NCBI RefSeq assembly: GCF_037023755.1
Contig: NZ_CP146100.1
Location: forward strand, 1,180,501-1,244,500
Reading direction: 5' to 3'
DNA: 64,000 nt
Origin: Saccharopolyspora sp. SCSIO 74807
GTDB lineage: Bacteria; Actinomycetota; Actinomycetes; Mycobacteriales; Pseudonocardiaceae
Positions 19,126 to 27,989 of this stretch are shown here, in pieces. The notes below the pieces were generated by a model. The model saw nothing but the letters and a program-made list of their open reading frames with translations. It searched no databases and was not told the DNA's origin. Numbering within the stretch: position 1 is the stretch's first letter; each line of letters opens with the position of its first letter. Both the position numbers and the translations under genes were made by a program.

Positions 19126-20006
19126 CCGCGCGACTCGAAGTCCAGCGTGGTGTCGTCGTAGACGACCTCGGCCACCGGCACCGTCGATGAGGTGTCCACC
19201 TCGGCCTCGGAATGCGCACCGCAGCCGAACTCCACGTGCACCACGCGGCCGTCGGCGGGCGCGATCTCGTTGCCGCACACGCCGAACGCGGCCTGCAGCG
19301 GTCCGGCCAGCGACAGGAAGAACCCGCAGGTCCCGCATGCGCCGGGCGCCATCTTCGCGGTCTCGCTGCCGGGACCGAAATCGCCTGCGAGCCAGCGCTC
19401 CGCGGCGGCGAGCCTGCCCTCGTCGCTGAGCACCCGCGTGCGCCCGAGGCCCACCTCGTGCGCGAGGTCCTGCACCGCCTGGTCCCCGCCGGAGAGGTAG
19501 CCCGGCGCCAGCCGCGGATCTTCCGGGGAGCTGGGCATCAGGTCACCGGCGCCCAGATCGCCGGGCCGGACCCGGTCGTGCCACGGCACCCATGCCGGAG
19601 CGGTCAGCGCGTCCTGGCCGGGCAGCAGCACGACCTCGCTGACCGTGACCGGCTCGTCCGGGGCGGCGAGCGCGACCGTCACGGCCCAGCGCCAGCCCAC
19701 GTAACCCGGGTAGTTCGACTCGAAGTAGTGCGTGGCGACGCCGTCGCCCTCCGGCTCCACGCCGACGTGCGCGCCGACCGGCGCGTCCTCGGCATCATCC
19801 ACCGTCAGCACCGGCGAACCGATCGGGCCGGTCGCCGGTGCCGCCTCTTCTTCGGCGGCGGCGCGGGCGGTGTCCACGGCCGCGGCCAGCGCCGGGTCGA
19901 GCGGGGCCGGGTCGAGCGGGGCCGGATCGAGCCGGTCCGCCGCTGGCTCGCCGCTCGGCTCCCCGCGGAATCCGAGCGGATCCGGGTCAGTGGTCGGAGC
20001 AGGCAT
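19122..20006 (-). CDS. DUF3027 protein with Cys-rich zinc-like motif
   Basis: Predicted 294-residue protein of the actinobacterial DUF3027 family, function unknown. An Asp/Pro/Ala-rich N-terminus contains an in-frame tandem repeat DPAPLDPAPLDPAL (about 19885-19930). The conserved C-terminal part has Cys residues in GACGTCGFF, FGVCGNEIAP and FGCGAHSE, which look like a metal site. A Trp-rich stretch, YPGYVGWRWAVTV, precedes it. The start at ATG 20006 is chosen; GTG at 20015 is possible. The downstream sacsin-like gene overlaps by 4 bp. Its place beside the MFS gene matches Rv0877. Confidence 0.75.
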   Translation of the reverse strand: MPAPTTDPDPLGFRGEPSGEPAADRLDPAPLDPAPLDPALAAAVDTARAAAEEEAAPATGPIGSPVLTVDDAEDAPVGAHVGVEPEGDGVATHYFESNYPGYVGWRWAVTVALAAPDEPVTVSEVVLLPGQDALTAPAWVPWHDRVRPGDLGAGDLMPSSPEDPRLAPGYLSGGDQAVQDLAHEVGLGRTRVLSDEGRLAAAERWLAGDFGPGSETAKMAPGACGTCGFFLSLAGPLQAAFGVCGNEIAPADGRVVHVEFGCGAHSEAEVDTSSTVPVAEVVYDDTTLDFESRG

Positions 20007-20072
20007 AGGCGTCACATGCTCGATTGTGCCGTACGCGCTCGGGGTGCCCGCTGCCCGTGTCAGGCTTTCGGG

Positions 20073-20933
20073 GTGCGAACCGGAGTTCTCCCCCGCCGCG
20101 CTGCGCTGCGCGGCAACCTGGCCGGTGTGATCTTGACGTTGCTGGCGGGCGTTGGCGCGTGCACGGCGCACGTACCAGCGCAGCACGAGGGCCAGCACGA
20201 GCGCGAGCAGTCCGATCAAGGCTTGGGGCACGCGGCGAGCGTGCCACACCTGCGAGCGATGGTGACTCGCGTGCTCCCGCACGACCGCTCCTCGTTCACC
20301 CAGGGCCTGGAACTGTCCGATGGCACCCTCTACGAGGGCACCGGGCAGCACGGGCGGTCGGCGCTGCGGGCGTTGGACCCGGACACCGGGCGCGTGCTCC
20401 GGGAAGAACGACTCCCGTCGGCGCTCTTCGGCGAAGGCATCACCGTCGCCGGTGACCGTATCTGGCAGATCACCTGGCAGGAAGGGGTCGCGCTGGAGCG
20501 GGACCGGCAGAGCCTGCGCGAGCTGCGGCGGGTGCGGTATTCCGGCGAGGGCTGGGGGCTGTGCGCGGACGGTTCGCGGCTGGTGATGAGCGACGGCGGC
20601 TCGCAGCTGACCTTCCGCGACCCGGCGAGCTTCGCCGAGCTCGGCTCGGTCACCGTGCGCTCCGGCGGGGAGCCGGTCGACGAGCTCAACGAGCTGGAGT
20701 GCGTCGGCGGGCAGGTGTTCGCGAACGTCTGGGGCAGCGACGAGATCCTGCGCATCGACCCGGCATCCGGGCAGGTCACCGCGGTTGTGGACGCTTCGGG
20801 GCTGTTGCGGGGCCCGGAGCGCGCGGGCACCGACGTGCTCAACGGGATCGCGGCGGTGCCCGGCACCGACGAGTTCCTGCTGACCGGCAAGCTCTGGCCG
20901 CACGTCTACCGCGTCCGGTTCGTCCCGGAGTGA
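20073..20933 (+). CDS. Glutaminyl-peptide cyclotransferase-like lipoprotein
   Basis: Predicted 286-residue exported protein with the plant/bacterial-type glutaminyl cyclotransferase beta-propeller, which converts N-terminal Gln to pyroglutamate. Signature segments are HDRSSFTQGLEL, LYEGTGQHGRSALR, GEGWGLCADG, LNELECVGGQVFANVW and VLNGIAAVPG. The GTG start at 20073 gives a signal peptide with a lipobox-like VGAC, suggesting membrane anchoring outside the cell. It is divergent from DUF3027 with only 66 bp between starts. Confidence 0.8.
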   Translation: MRTGVLPRRAALRGNLAGVILTLLAGVGACTAHVPAQHEGQHEREQSDQGLGHAASVPHLRAMVTRVLPHDRSSFTQGLELSDGTLYEGTGQHGRSALRALDPDTGRVLREERLPSALFGEGITVAGDRIWQITWQEGVALERDRQSLRELRRVRYSGEGWGLCADGSRLVMSDGGSQLTFRDPASFAELGSVTVRSGGEPVDELNELECVGGQVFANVWGSDEILRIDPASGQVTAVVDASGLLRGPERAGTDVLNGIAAVPGTDEFLLTGKLWPHVYRVRFVPE

Positions 20934-20979
20934 CACGCGGGTCGGCGCTGTGCGCGGCGGTTTGGGGGACGATGAAGTC

Positions 20980-22653
20980 GTGGGGTTCAGGCGCGGTGAT
21001 CAACAGGGCTCGGCGAGCGGTCGACCGGGGTGGGGTGCCGGGCGGCGCGGCAGGCGCGGCCGGGTCTCCGCTGACGGACGGGCATCCGCCGGGCAACGGG
21101 TTTCACGGGCAGGCGATCAGGCTCCGCCCTCGCGCCCGGAGGATCGAGCTTCGTCCGCCGAGCAGCAGTCGCGCACAGCGGATCGGGCCGGGCGCACGGA
21201 GCGTCGTTATCCCTGGCAGGAGGACCCGGAGTACCGCGCCGAGCCGCACTCGCGGACGTTGCCCCCGCTGCCGGACGACCATCCCGGCGCTGCGGACCAG
21301 CAGGATCGCGACGAGTCCGCCGGGGCGGACGCACCGCCCCGGAAGATCACCGTCACGCGGGTGGCGGCCTGGCGCGGCCGCCAGCTGACGCGGCGGCTGA
21401 TGCGCCTGTTCTTCTCCGCCGCGCACGCGGACGGCGCCGCCGAGTCCGGCCTGGCCAGGTTCACCTACGCGGTGATGGTCAACTACGCAGTGGACGCCGC
21501 GATGGCCGTGGCGCTGGCGAACACCCTGTTCTTCTCCGCCGCGACCGCGGAGAGCAAGGACAAGGTGGCGCTGTACCTGCTGATCACGATGGCTCCGTTC
21601 GCGGTGATCGCGCCCGTCATCGGCCCCGCGCTGGACCGGCTGCGGCACGGCCGCCGCACCGCGCTGGCCGTCTCGTTCGGCGTGCGGGTGCTGCTCGCGG
21701 CGGTGATGGCGCTGAACTTCGACGGCTGGGCGCTGTATCCGGCCGCACTGGGCTGCATGGTGCTGTCGAAGTCGTTCGGCGTGCTCAAGGCCGCCATGAC
21801 GCCGCGCGTGCTGCCGGACGCGATCAGCCTGACCACGGCGAATTCGCGGCTGACGACCTTCGGCATGGCCGCCGGCGGAGTGGTCGGCGCGATCGCCTCG
21901 GGAGTCGCCTGGCTGCTGGGCTCGCAGGGGGCGTTGTGGTTCATGGCCGCGCTGGCCGTCGCCGGGATCTTCGCAGGTCTGCGGATCTCGGACCGGGTGG
22001 AGAGCTCGCGCGGCGAAGTACCTGCCGGTAACCGGCGGCGGGCTCCGCTCGGGCGGCACGTGGTCGTCGCGCTGTGGGGCAACGGCGGCATCCGGTTGCT
22101 GACCGGCTTCCTCACCTTGTTCGCCGCCTTCGTGATCAAGGAAGGCACTCGGCAGGACCCGTTCTTGCAGCTGGTGCTGCTCGGCGCGGTCGGCGGCGCC
22201 GCCGGGCTCGGCGGCTTCGCAGGCAATGCCGCCGGTTCCCGGATGCGGTTCGGCAAGCCGGACCGGTTGATCGTGAGCTGCCTCGGCGCCGCGTTCGCGG
22301 TGGCGGTGGTCGCGGCCGTGCTCGCCGGGCTGCCGATGGCCGTGCTGGCCGCGCTCGTCGGAGCCACCGCGAGCGCGCTGGCCAAGGTGTGCCTGGATGC
22401 GGTGGTGCAGCGGGACGTCGTCGAGCGGGCGAGGGCTTCGGCGTTCGGCCGTTCCGAAACGGTGCTGCAGCTGAGCTGGGTCTTCGGCGGCGCGCTCGGC
22501 GTGCTGCTGCCCGCGGTGTGGTGGATCGGGTTCACGGTGCTCGCAGCGTTGCTTGGTCTGCTCCTGGCGCAGACCGTGCTCGCCGGCCGCGGCGCGGGAC
22601 TGTTGCCGAGATCGCAGGAACCGGGCCCCGCCGGCCACGTGGCCGGGTCGTAA
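20980..22653 (+). CDS. MFS-like membrane protein (Rv0876c type)
   Basis: Predicted 557-residue membrane protein. An unusually long, charged, low-complexity N-terminus of about 140 residues is followed by some 12 hydrophobic helices, including YLLITMAPFAVIAPVIGPAL and a loop DRLRHGRRTALA typical of MFS carriers. It resembles the mycobacterial Rv0876c protein in the same position. GTG at 20980 is chosen because GGGGGA lies about 10 bp upstream; GTG at 20950 is an alternative. The DUF2771 gene follows by 9 bp. The substrate is unknown. Confidence 0.75.
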   Translation: MGFRRGDQQGSASGRPGWGAGRRGRRGRVSADGRASAGQRVSRAGDQAPPSRPEDRASSAEQQSRTADRAGRTERRYPWQEDPEYRAEPHSRTLPPLPDDHPGAADQQDRDESAGADAPPRKITVTRVAAWRGRQLTRRLMRLFFSAAHADGAAESGLARFTYAVMVNYAVDAAMAVALANTLFFSAATAESKDKVALYLLITMAPFAVIAPVIGPALDRLRHGRRTALAVSFGVRVLLAAVMALNFDGWALYPAALGCMVLSKSFGVLKAAMTPRVLPDAISLTTANSRLTTFGMAAGGVVGAIASGVAWLLGSQGALWFMAALAVAGIFAGLRISDRVESSRGEVPAGNRRRAPLGRHVVVALWGNGGIRLLTGFLTLFAAFVIKEGTRQDPFLQLVLLGAVGGAAGLGGFAGNAAGSRMRFGKPDRLIVSCLGAAFAVAVVAAVLAGLPMAVLAALVGATASALAKVCLDAVVQRDVVERARASAFGRSETVLQLSWVFGGALGVLLPAVWWIGFTVLAALLGLLLAQTVLAGRGAGLLPRSQEPGPAGHVAGS

Positions 22654-22662
22654 GCTCGCGGC

Positions 22663-23166
22663 GTGCAACGAGGACTGAAGGCGCTGCTCACCGCGAGCCC
22701 GGTGGTGGCCGCCGCGCTCGCGGGCTGCTCGGCGCCCGCCGACCCGCAGGTCACCTTCTACTCGCACGGCGAGTCCGTCGAGGTCGCGCCCGCCCGCTAC
22801 TGCGAACCGACCGGCGAAGGCTGCTCCCCGCCCGCGCCGGACCCGGTCGGTGAACTGCGCGTGCCGGAGGGCGCCCCGTTGCAGATCTCGGTGCCGGGCG
22901 ACGTGTCCGCGACGCCGTGGCAGGTCGTCTACATCTACCGCGACGACAAGGGCCAAGAGGTCGGCGGGCGCGCACCGGTGTTCGGGCCGGACGAGCGGCA
23001 CTCCTACACGTTGCGGCTGCCGCCGGACGCGGCGCGGCTGGAGCACGTGGAGGTGCAGCAGTACTCGGCGGTGCTCAGCGCCGCGGCAGAGGGCGGCGTG
23101 GACTTCGGCATCTCCGGCACGTGGGTCCTCGACACGCGCGGTGCGCCGGCGCCGCCCACGGCTTGA
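22663..23166 (+). CDS. DUF2771 lipoprotein
   Basis: Predicted 167-residue secreted lipoprotein of unknown function. The N-terminus has a short basic region, a hydrophobic stretch and the lipobox LAGC, placing it on the outer face of the membrane. The mature part contains two Cys (RYCEPTGEGC) that may pair, and a PWQVVYIYRDD segment typical of DUF2771. It starts with GTG 9 bp after the MFS gene, so it is co-transcribed; the pair matches Rv0876c-Rv0875c. Confidence 0.75.
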   Translation: MQRGLKALLTASPVVAAALAGCSAPADPQVTFYSHGESVEVAPARYCEPTGEGCSPPAPDPVGELRVPEGAPLQISVPGDVSATPWQVVYIYRDDKGQEVGGRAPVFGPDERHSYTLRLPPDAARLEHVEVQQYSAVLSAAAEGGVDFGISGTWVLDTRGAPAPPTA

Positions 23167-23459
23167 GCACTTGCCGATATCAGGGCGGAATCCGCCCGTT
23201 TCCCGGCATCGACTCGACCGGACTACGCCCGGCGGCTCGCTGCATCGGGAAGGGCCGTCGCACCGGGTGGGGGCCGAGCGCCTGAAGTTCCGGCCCACCA
23301 CCTGCGCACATCACTTCTTGAAAACGTCAGGACCCTTCCGGCCGCGTCTTCGGTAGTGGCCGTGGGGCTGCTTGGTGTCGGCGCCGTCCAGCACGACCAC
23401 ACGCGCTCGGCGGGTGACGTGCTCGGGCGCTGAGGTTGATCGATGGTCAGCGGCGCGCG
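23167..23459. other. Intergenic region downstream of DUF2771 and tetR
   Basis: The 293 bp between two convergent genes contain no gene I can support. A minus-strand reading frame of 29 codons at 23311-23400, ending in a basic tail GHYRRRGRKGPDVFKK, is the only coding-like trace. No clean terminator hairpin was found. Confidence 0.4.
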
Positions 23460-24152
23460 TCAAGCGTTCTTCTCCGGACTCGCGGCACCGAGCCTGGCCC
23501 GGATGGCGTCGACCAGCAGCTCCAGCACGTCGTCGAACGGCGGGATCCAGATGCCGAGCGTCTCCGGTGTGCCCACCGCGGCGGCGAGTTCGTCCGCGGC
23601 TTCGGCCGAATTCCCCAGCTTCAACCCGCGCAGGACGACGGCGGTCGTGGCCGCACCGAGGACCTGCTGCGAGATCGCGGTGGCGGCGATCATCTGGTCC
23701 TTCTCGACGCCCCCGGACTCGCGCAACGCGGTGACGATCCGGTTGGACAGCGCCATCGCGTTCGGCCCGATCAGCGGTCGCGTCCCCGCGAACCCGGCGA
23801 CCCAGGGATGGTCGGCGAACGAGGCGTAGTACTGCTTGGCGACCCGGAAGACGACGACGTCCCATGGCACGTCGTCGCCGGGGAGGTTCCCCGCGGCCTC
23901 CGAAAGCACGTGGTCCACCGCCAGGTCGATGAGATCTTCCCGGCGCTGCACGTACCAGTACAGGCTCGTCGCGTGCACGCCCAATTCCGCCGCGACCTTC
24001 CGCATGGTCAACGCGCTCGCCCCGTCCCGGTCGAGCAGCGCGACGCTGGCGGTAACTATTCGGTCACGACTGAGGGTTGATTCCGAGCGGCGCTGCCGTT
24101 GCGGCCGGTGGAAGACGCTGTCCCATTGCTGGTCAGAGGGTGTTTCGGACAT
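23460..24152 (-). CDS. TetR-family transcriptional regulator
   Basis: Predicted 230-residue repressor. The TetR DNA-binding domain lies at about residues 25-75 and contains TMRKVAAELGVHATSLYWYV. The C-terminal ligand-binding domain resembles the TetR_C_1 class found with drug-resistance regulators. It is divergent from the CPBP protease gene. A 36-bp inverted repeat lies between the two starts, so it probably represses both. Confidence 0.9.
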   Translation of the reverse strand: MSETPSDQQWDSVFHRPQRQRRSESTLSRDRIVTASVALLDRDGASALTMRKVAAELGVHATSLYWYVQRREDLIDLAVDHVLSEAAGNLPGDDVPWDVVVFRVAKQYYASFADHPWVAGFAGTRPLIGPNAMALSNRIVTALRESGGVEKDQMIAATAISQQVLGAATTAVVLRGLKLGNSAEAADELAAAVGTPETLGIWIPPFDDVLELLVDAIRARLGAASPEKNA

Positions 24153-24170
24153 GGAACAAGGGTAACCGAG

Positions 24171-24206
24171 ACATACGTTGTAGGAGAATCGACCTACAGT
24201 GTATGT
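24171..24206. promoter_or_regulatory. TetR operator between tetR and CPBP gene
   Basis: ACATACGTTGTAGG and CCTACAGTGTATGT form 14-bp arms, 12 of 14 matching, around an 8-bp centre. The element begins 18 bp upstream of tetR and ends 8 bp before the CPBP start. The AT content is locally high. A TTGTAG/GTATGT -35/-10-like pair for the plus strand (24178-24183 and 24201-24206) lies within it. Confidence 0.75.
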
Positions 24207-24214
24207 TTCTCCAC

Positions 24215-25111
24215 ATGATCACCAACGAGCACACGCAACAGCTCCCCGCCGACACCGACAAGCACGCGCAACAGCTCCCCGCGGACACCGTCGACCTGGC
24301 CCGCACGAGGACCCTCCCGCCCCGCGGACTCGCCGCGTTCTTCCTGATCGCGTTCGGCTTCTCCTGGAGCCTCTGGTACGCGAGCACCCTGATCTCCGGC
24401 GTGAACCCGATGGTCTTCGTCCTCACCGGCAGCTTCGGCCCAGCGCTCGCGTCAGTGGCCGTCACCGCCGCGACGCAGGGCAAGGCCGGAGTGGGCGCCC
24501 TGTTCCGGCGGTACTCGCCACGCCGACGACGCTGGTTCCTGCCCTACCTGCTCGCGCTGGCTCCGGGCGTGTTCATCGCGGCGTCCGGGCTGATCCCGCT
24601 GCTGCTCCGCGGCGAGCAGATCAACGAAGCCGCATTGCACGCCGCGCTGCTGAGCGCGCCCGCGACCTTCCTGTTCATCGCACTGGCCGGCGGTGGCAAC
24701 GAGGAACTCGGCTGGCGCGGTTTCGCCCTCCCCCGGCTGCAGTCCGCGCTCCCGCCGTTCGCCTCGAACGTCGTGCTCGGCATCATCTGGGCCGTGTGGC
24801 ACGCCCCGCTGTGGGAGATCCAGGCAACCTCGCAGGCCGGCACGTCCATGCCGATCTACGTCCTGCTCGTGGTCACCTTCTGCGTCGCCTTCGGCAACAT
24901 CTACAACTTCTCGCGGGGCGGCCTGCTCACCGTGGTCATCGCCCACGCCGGCGTCAACACCGCCTCCGGACTCAAGGTCGCGGCATTCGGCTCGGAAGGC
25001 ATGGGCGACGCGGTGATCGCGATGACCGTCCTGTGCCTGATCATGCTGGCCGTCACCAAGGGACGGCTGGGAATGCCCCGCCGGAAGGTTTCCGCGCAGC
25101 AGGAGTCCTGA
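24215..25111 (+). CDS. CPBP-family intramembrane protease
   Basis: Predicted 298-residue membrane protein of the CPBP (CAAX protease and bacteriocin-processing) family. The catalytic motifs are Glu-Glu in GNEELGWRGFALPRL, His in WAVWHAPLWE, and Asn/His in the distal FGNIYNF...VIAHAGVN segment. About seven hydrophobic helices are present. A 7-residue repeat QQLPADT occurs twice in the N-terminus. ATG 24215 is preferred to ATG 24203, which lies inside the TetR operator. No ribosome-binding site precedes it, so a leaderless transcript is possible. The substrate is unknown. Confidence 0.82.
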   Translation: MITNEHTQQLPADTDKHAQQLPADTVDLARTRTLPPRGLAAFFLIAFGFSWSLWYASTLISGVNPMVFVLTGSFGPALASVAVTAATQGKAGVGALFRRYSPRRRRWFLPYLLALAPGVFIAASGLIPLLLRGEQINEAALHAALLSAPATFLFIALAGGGNEELGWRGFALPRLQSALPPFASNVVLGIIWAVWHAPLWEIQATSQAGTSMPIYVLLVVTFCVAFGNIYNFSRGGLLTVVIAHAGVNTASGLKVAAFGSEGMGDAVIAMTVLCLIMLAVTKGRLGMPRRKVSAQQES

Positions 25112-25224
25112 TCCGGCAGGTCCCGGCAACCGAGCCCGCACCGGCCGACCACGGCAGCCGCATCCCACGACGGCGGAACCCACGCCGCGATTCCGGAGCC
25201 GGCACCGCCAGTCCACGAGAACCA

Positions 25225-25261
25225 GCAGGCCCACCCGGCCGAACGTCCCGGGTGGGCCTGC
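25225..25261 (+). terminator. Rho-independent-like terminator after CPBP gene
   Basis: A 14-bp perfect stem (GCAGGCCCACCCGG paired with CCGGGTGGGCCTGC) with a 9-nt loop is followed by TTGCG. It lies between the convergent CPBP and cspB genes and can serve both. Confidence 0.8.
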
Positions 25262-25340
25262 TTGCGCTCACGTTCAGCCGTCGAAGGTTGAGCGCTCGGT
25301 GACCTCGCGCGAGAAACCCGCTATGCGTGCCGTTGCAGCA

Positions 25341-25733
25341 CTAAGCGCCCGGGTCCAGTTCACGAGCGACGGCGCGCACGACCTTGCCGATCTGCTTGGC
25401 TTCCTTGCGGTCCGGGTAGCGGCCGCGGCGCAGGTCCGGCAGTACCTTCGACTCCAGCAGCTTGATCATGTCGTCGACCATGCCGTGCAGTTCGTCCGCG
25501 GGGCGGCGGCGCGCCTCGACCACCGACGGCGGCGGGTCCAGCAGCTGCACCCGCAGTGCCTGCGGGCCACGGCGCCCCTGCGCCATGTCGAAGTCCACCC
25601 GCTGACCGGACTTCAAGGTCTCGACACCCTCCGGCAGCGCCGAAGAACGGACGTAGACGTCCTCCCCGCCGTCCTGGGTCACGAAGCCGAAGCCCTTGTC
25701 CGCGTCGAACCACTTGACCCTGCCGGTCGGCAC
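25341..25733 (-). CDS. cspB: Cold shock domain protein CspB
   Basis: Predicted 130-residue nucleic-acid-binding protein. The cold shock domain covers residues 1-67, with the RNP motifs KGFGFV and DVYVRSS. The C-terminal extension of about 60 residues, including [15 protein letters not shown] and [19 protein letters not shown], is characteristic of mycobacterial CspB (Rv0871), so this is not a minimal 67-residue Csp. GTG 25733 (VPTGRVKWF) is chosen to match that family; an in-frame GTG lies 9 bp upstream. A 293-bp divergent region separates it from the next gene. Confidence 0.9.
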   Translation of the reverse strand: MPTGRVKWFDADKGFGFVTQDGGEDVYVRSSALPEGVETLKSGQRVDFDMAQGRRGPQALRVQLLDPPPSVVEARRRPADELHGMVDDMIKLLESKVLPDLRRGRYPDRKEAKQIGKVVRAVARELDPGA

Positions 25734-26026
25734 TGTCCTCACCGTTCCCTGTCGCTGCCCGGCCCGCACTCCTCCGCGAACCGGGCGGGCCGGAAGCGAG
25801 CGGGTCTGTCTGCTCGTCACTGCACGTCGCCCGGGTTCCAACCGCGGGCGGTACCGGCCCCGGCACGACGAACGCGCCCCGGTTTCGCCGTGGAGATGCT
25901 GGTGCAACAGCAAGGCGTGCCCGGGACGCGCCAGTTTAAGGGTACCTGTCCGAAACAAGACGGCTCCGGGTCTTTCACCTTGCGGTCACCGGCAGGTCGC
26001 CGGGTGCGGCGGCATACGCTGGCGGC

Positions 26027-26230
26027 ATGAGTGCTTCGACGTCCCGGCCGGTCGTTCTTCCCGTCGCGGTGGGTTTGTTCGCGCTGGGCGTACTGGCGGT
26101 GCTGGTGGTGTTCGGGCTCTACGCGACCGGCCGCACGGACCTGCCGCTGTGGCTGAACCTGGCGACGCTGCTGGCTCCGGCCGGGTTGATCGTCGGCGTC
26201 CTCGGCGCGGTGCTGCGCGCCCGGCGTTGA
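26027..26230 (+). CDS. Small two-helix membrane protein
   Basis: Predicted 67-residue hypothetical protein. Residues 10-30 and 42-62 form two hydrophobic segments joined by a short polar loop, YATGRTDLP, and the tail is basic. No family is recognised with confidence. Its orientation beside cspB matches the mycobacterial Rv0870c position. The ATG at 26027 follows a G/C-rich spacer without a strong ribosome-binding site. Confidence 0.6.
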   Translation: MSASTSRPVVLPVAVGLFALGVLAVLVVFGLYATGRTDLPLWLNLATLLAPAGLIVGVLGAVLRARR

Positions 26231-26233
26231 CCC

Positions 26234-26836
26234 CTACGCGGCTTCGGCCAGCACCCGCGGGAATTCGGTGAGGTCGCCGAGCACGACGTCCGCGCCCGCT
26301 TCGGCCAGGGCCGCCGCGTCGTATGGGCCGGTGGCGACGCCGACCGCGACGGCTCCGGCGGTTTTCGCGCCGACGATGTCGCCGAGGTGGTCGCCGACGT
26401 AGATCCCGGCCCGCTCCGCGAGCAGCGCCTCGCCCTTGGCCGCGGCGAAGACCTCGCCTGCGAGCCGGTCGACGGACCAGTCCAGCGCTTTCAGGTGCAA
26501 CGCCGCGTTCGGCTCGTACTTCCCGGTGATCACCAGCGTGCGCCCGCCGCGTGCGCGCACGGCCCGCAGCGCTTCGTCCGCGCCGGGCATCGCGCGGGTC
26601 GCGGGGACGACGAGGTCCGGATACAGCTCCCGGAACCGGTGCACCAGCCGCTGCACCAGCGGCTCGTCGAAGCCGTAGCCGCGCAGCACGTCCGGCAGCG
26701 GCGGGCCGAGGTTCGCGGCGAAGTGCTCGCCGTCCAGCGCTACGCCGAACTCCGCGCGGAGCCGGTCGAACACGTCGATCATGCCGGGTCGCGGGTCGAT
26801 CAGGGTCAGGTCGAGGTCGAAGCCGACGGTGGTCAC
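26234..26836 (-). CDS. HAD-superfamily phosphatase (Gph-like)
   Basis: Predicted 200-residue haloacid dehalogenase-type hydrolase resembling phosphoglycolate phosphatases. Motif I is [10 protein letters not shown] (nucleophile Asp near residue 6), motif II is the Thr in LVITGKYE, motif III is the Lys in AAAKGEALL, and motif IV is [13 protein letters not shown] small helical cap lies between motifs I and II. The gene ends 3 bp from the convergent small membrane-protein gene and is divergent from the R2-like oxidase gene. The substrate is unknown. Confidence 0.8.
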   Translation of the reverse strand: MTTVGFDLDLTLIDPRPGMIDVFDRLRAEFGVALDGEHFAANLGPPLPDVLRGYGFDEPLVQRLVHRFRELYPDLVVPATRAMPGADEALRAVRARGGRTLVITGKYEPNAALHLKALDWSVDRLAGEVFAAAKGEALLAERAGIYVGDHLGDIVGAKTAGAVAVGVATGPYDAAALAEAGADVVLGDLTEFPRVLAEAA

Positions 26837-26967
26837 GAACGCAGGCTACGCAAGCGAGCGACCGGCTCGGCGCGGAACCGATCGAGCTTGACGCGAAACC
26901 GTTTAGTACCGAAAATCGCCCCTGTAATGTGACTCACACATTTCCCCGTGCGAGCTGGAGCAGGCCG

Positions 26968-27930
26968 ATGACGACCACCACGAACGACAGCAAGCACCGC
27001 GACGACTTCCACTCCCTGCGGCCGGGCGGCCTGAATTGGGATTCGCTGCCGCTGCGGCTGTTCACCAAGGGCAACGCGAAGTTCTGGAACCCCGCCGAGC
27101 TGGACTTCGAGCAGGACGCGCGGGACATGGCCGGGCTCACCGACGAGGAGCGGCGCAGCGTCGCCGGGCTGTGCGCCGAGTTCATCGCGGGCGAGGAAGC
27201 CGTCACGCAGGACCTGCAGCCGTTCCTTTCCGCGATGGCCGCCGAAGGCCGGTTCGGCGACGAGATGTACCTGACCCAGTTCATGTACGAGGAAGCCAAG
27301 CACACCCAGGCGTTCCGGCTGTGGATGGACGCCGTGGGCCTGACCGAGAACCTCAACGAGTACGTCGAGGACAACCCCGGCTACCGCACGATCTTCTACG
27401 AGGTGCTGCCGAGCGTGCTGCACACGCTCGACGCCGACCCGAGCCCGCGCAACCAGATCCGCGCCTCGGTCACCTACAACCACGTCGTGGAGGGCTCGCT
27501 GGCGCTGACCGGCTACTACGCCTGGAACAAGATCTGCCGCAGCCGCGGGCTGTTCCCCGGGATGCAGCAGCTGATCGGGCACATCGGCGACGACGAGCGC
27601 AGGCACATGGCGTGGGGCACCTTCACCTGCCGCAGGCACGTCGCCGCCGACGAGCGCAACTGGGACGCCGTCGAGGAGATGATGCAGGAGCTGCTGCCGC
27701 ACGCGATGACGCTGATCGAGTGGCAGCCCGCGGACGCGCCGGAGGTGCGGCCGTTCGAGCTCAAGACCGAGGAGCTCAGCGCCTACGCATCGGACCGCGC
27801 CGGTCGGCGGCTCGGGGCGATCTCCTCGGCCCGCGGGGTGTCGCTGGCGAAGATCGACGTGGACGCCTCGCCGGAGCAGCTGGAGGAGCAGTTCGGCGCC
27901 GAGGACGCCGCCGAACTCGCCGCCACCTGA
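26968..27930 (+). CDS. R2-like ligand-binding oxidase (R2lox)
   Basis: Predicted 320-residue dimetal (Mn/Fe) ferritin-like oxidase related to ribonucleotide reductase R2 and to M. tuberculosis Rv0233. All metal ligands are present: Glu76, Glu109, His112, Glu175, Glu210 and His213. The Val79-Tyr170 pair that forms the ether cross-link in R2lox is also present, and every position is offset by exactly 8 from the mycobacterial numbering I recall. A true R2 radical-site arrangement is therefore unlikely. Members bind a long-chain fatty-acid-like ligand. ATG 26968 is chosen on the family start. The acyl-CoA synthetase gene is convergent. Confidence 0.88.
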   Translation: MTTTTNDSKHRDDFHSLRPGGLNWDSLPLRLFTKGNAKFWNPAELDFEQDARDMAGLTDEERRSVAGLCAEFIAGEEAVTQDLQPFLSAMAAEGRFGDEMYLTQFMYEEAKHTQAFRLWMDAVGLTENLNEYVEDNPGYRTIFYEVLPSVLHTLDADPSPRNQIRASVTYNHVVEGSLALTGYYAWNKICRSRGLFPGMQQLIGHIGDDERRHMAWGTFTCRRHVAADERNWDAVEEMMQELLPHAMTLIEWQPADAPEVRPFELKTEELSAYASDRAGRRLGAISSARGVSLAKIDVDASPEQLEEQFGAEDAAELAAT

Positions 27931-27943
27931 GCGGTTTCCCGCG

Positions 27944-27989
27944 GACCGAACGGATCGCCCGGCCCATTGGGACGAGCGGTCCGTTCACT
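27944..27989. repeat. Intergenic palindromic repeat, copy A (diverged)
   Basis: A diverged copy of the dispersed palindrome: an ACCGAACGGATCG left arm and a GGTCCGTTCACT right arm. It lies between convergent R2lox and acyl-CoA synthetase genes and overlaps the last codons of the latter. It is likely a bidirectional terminator. Confidence 0.65.

Noticed and set aside
19126-19338. Longer N-terminus of the sacsin-like protein
   Set aside because: It would overlap the conserved Cys-rich end of DUF3027, while a GTG with a 4-bp overlap at 19125 gives the expected start.
23311-23400. 29-codon minus-strand frame ending in a basic tail, downstream of tetR
   Set aside because: It is too short, has no ribosome-binding site and no family I recognise; it could be a gene remnant but cannot be supported.
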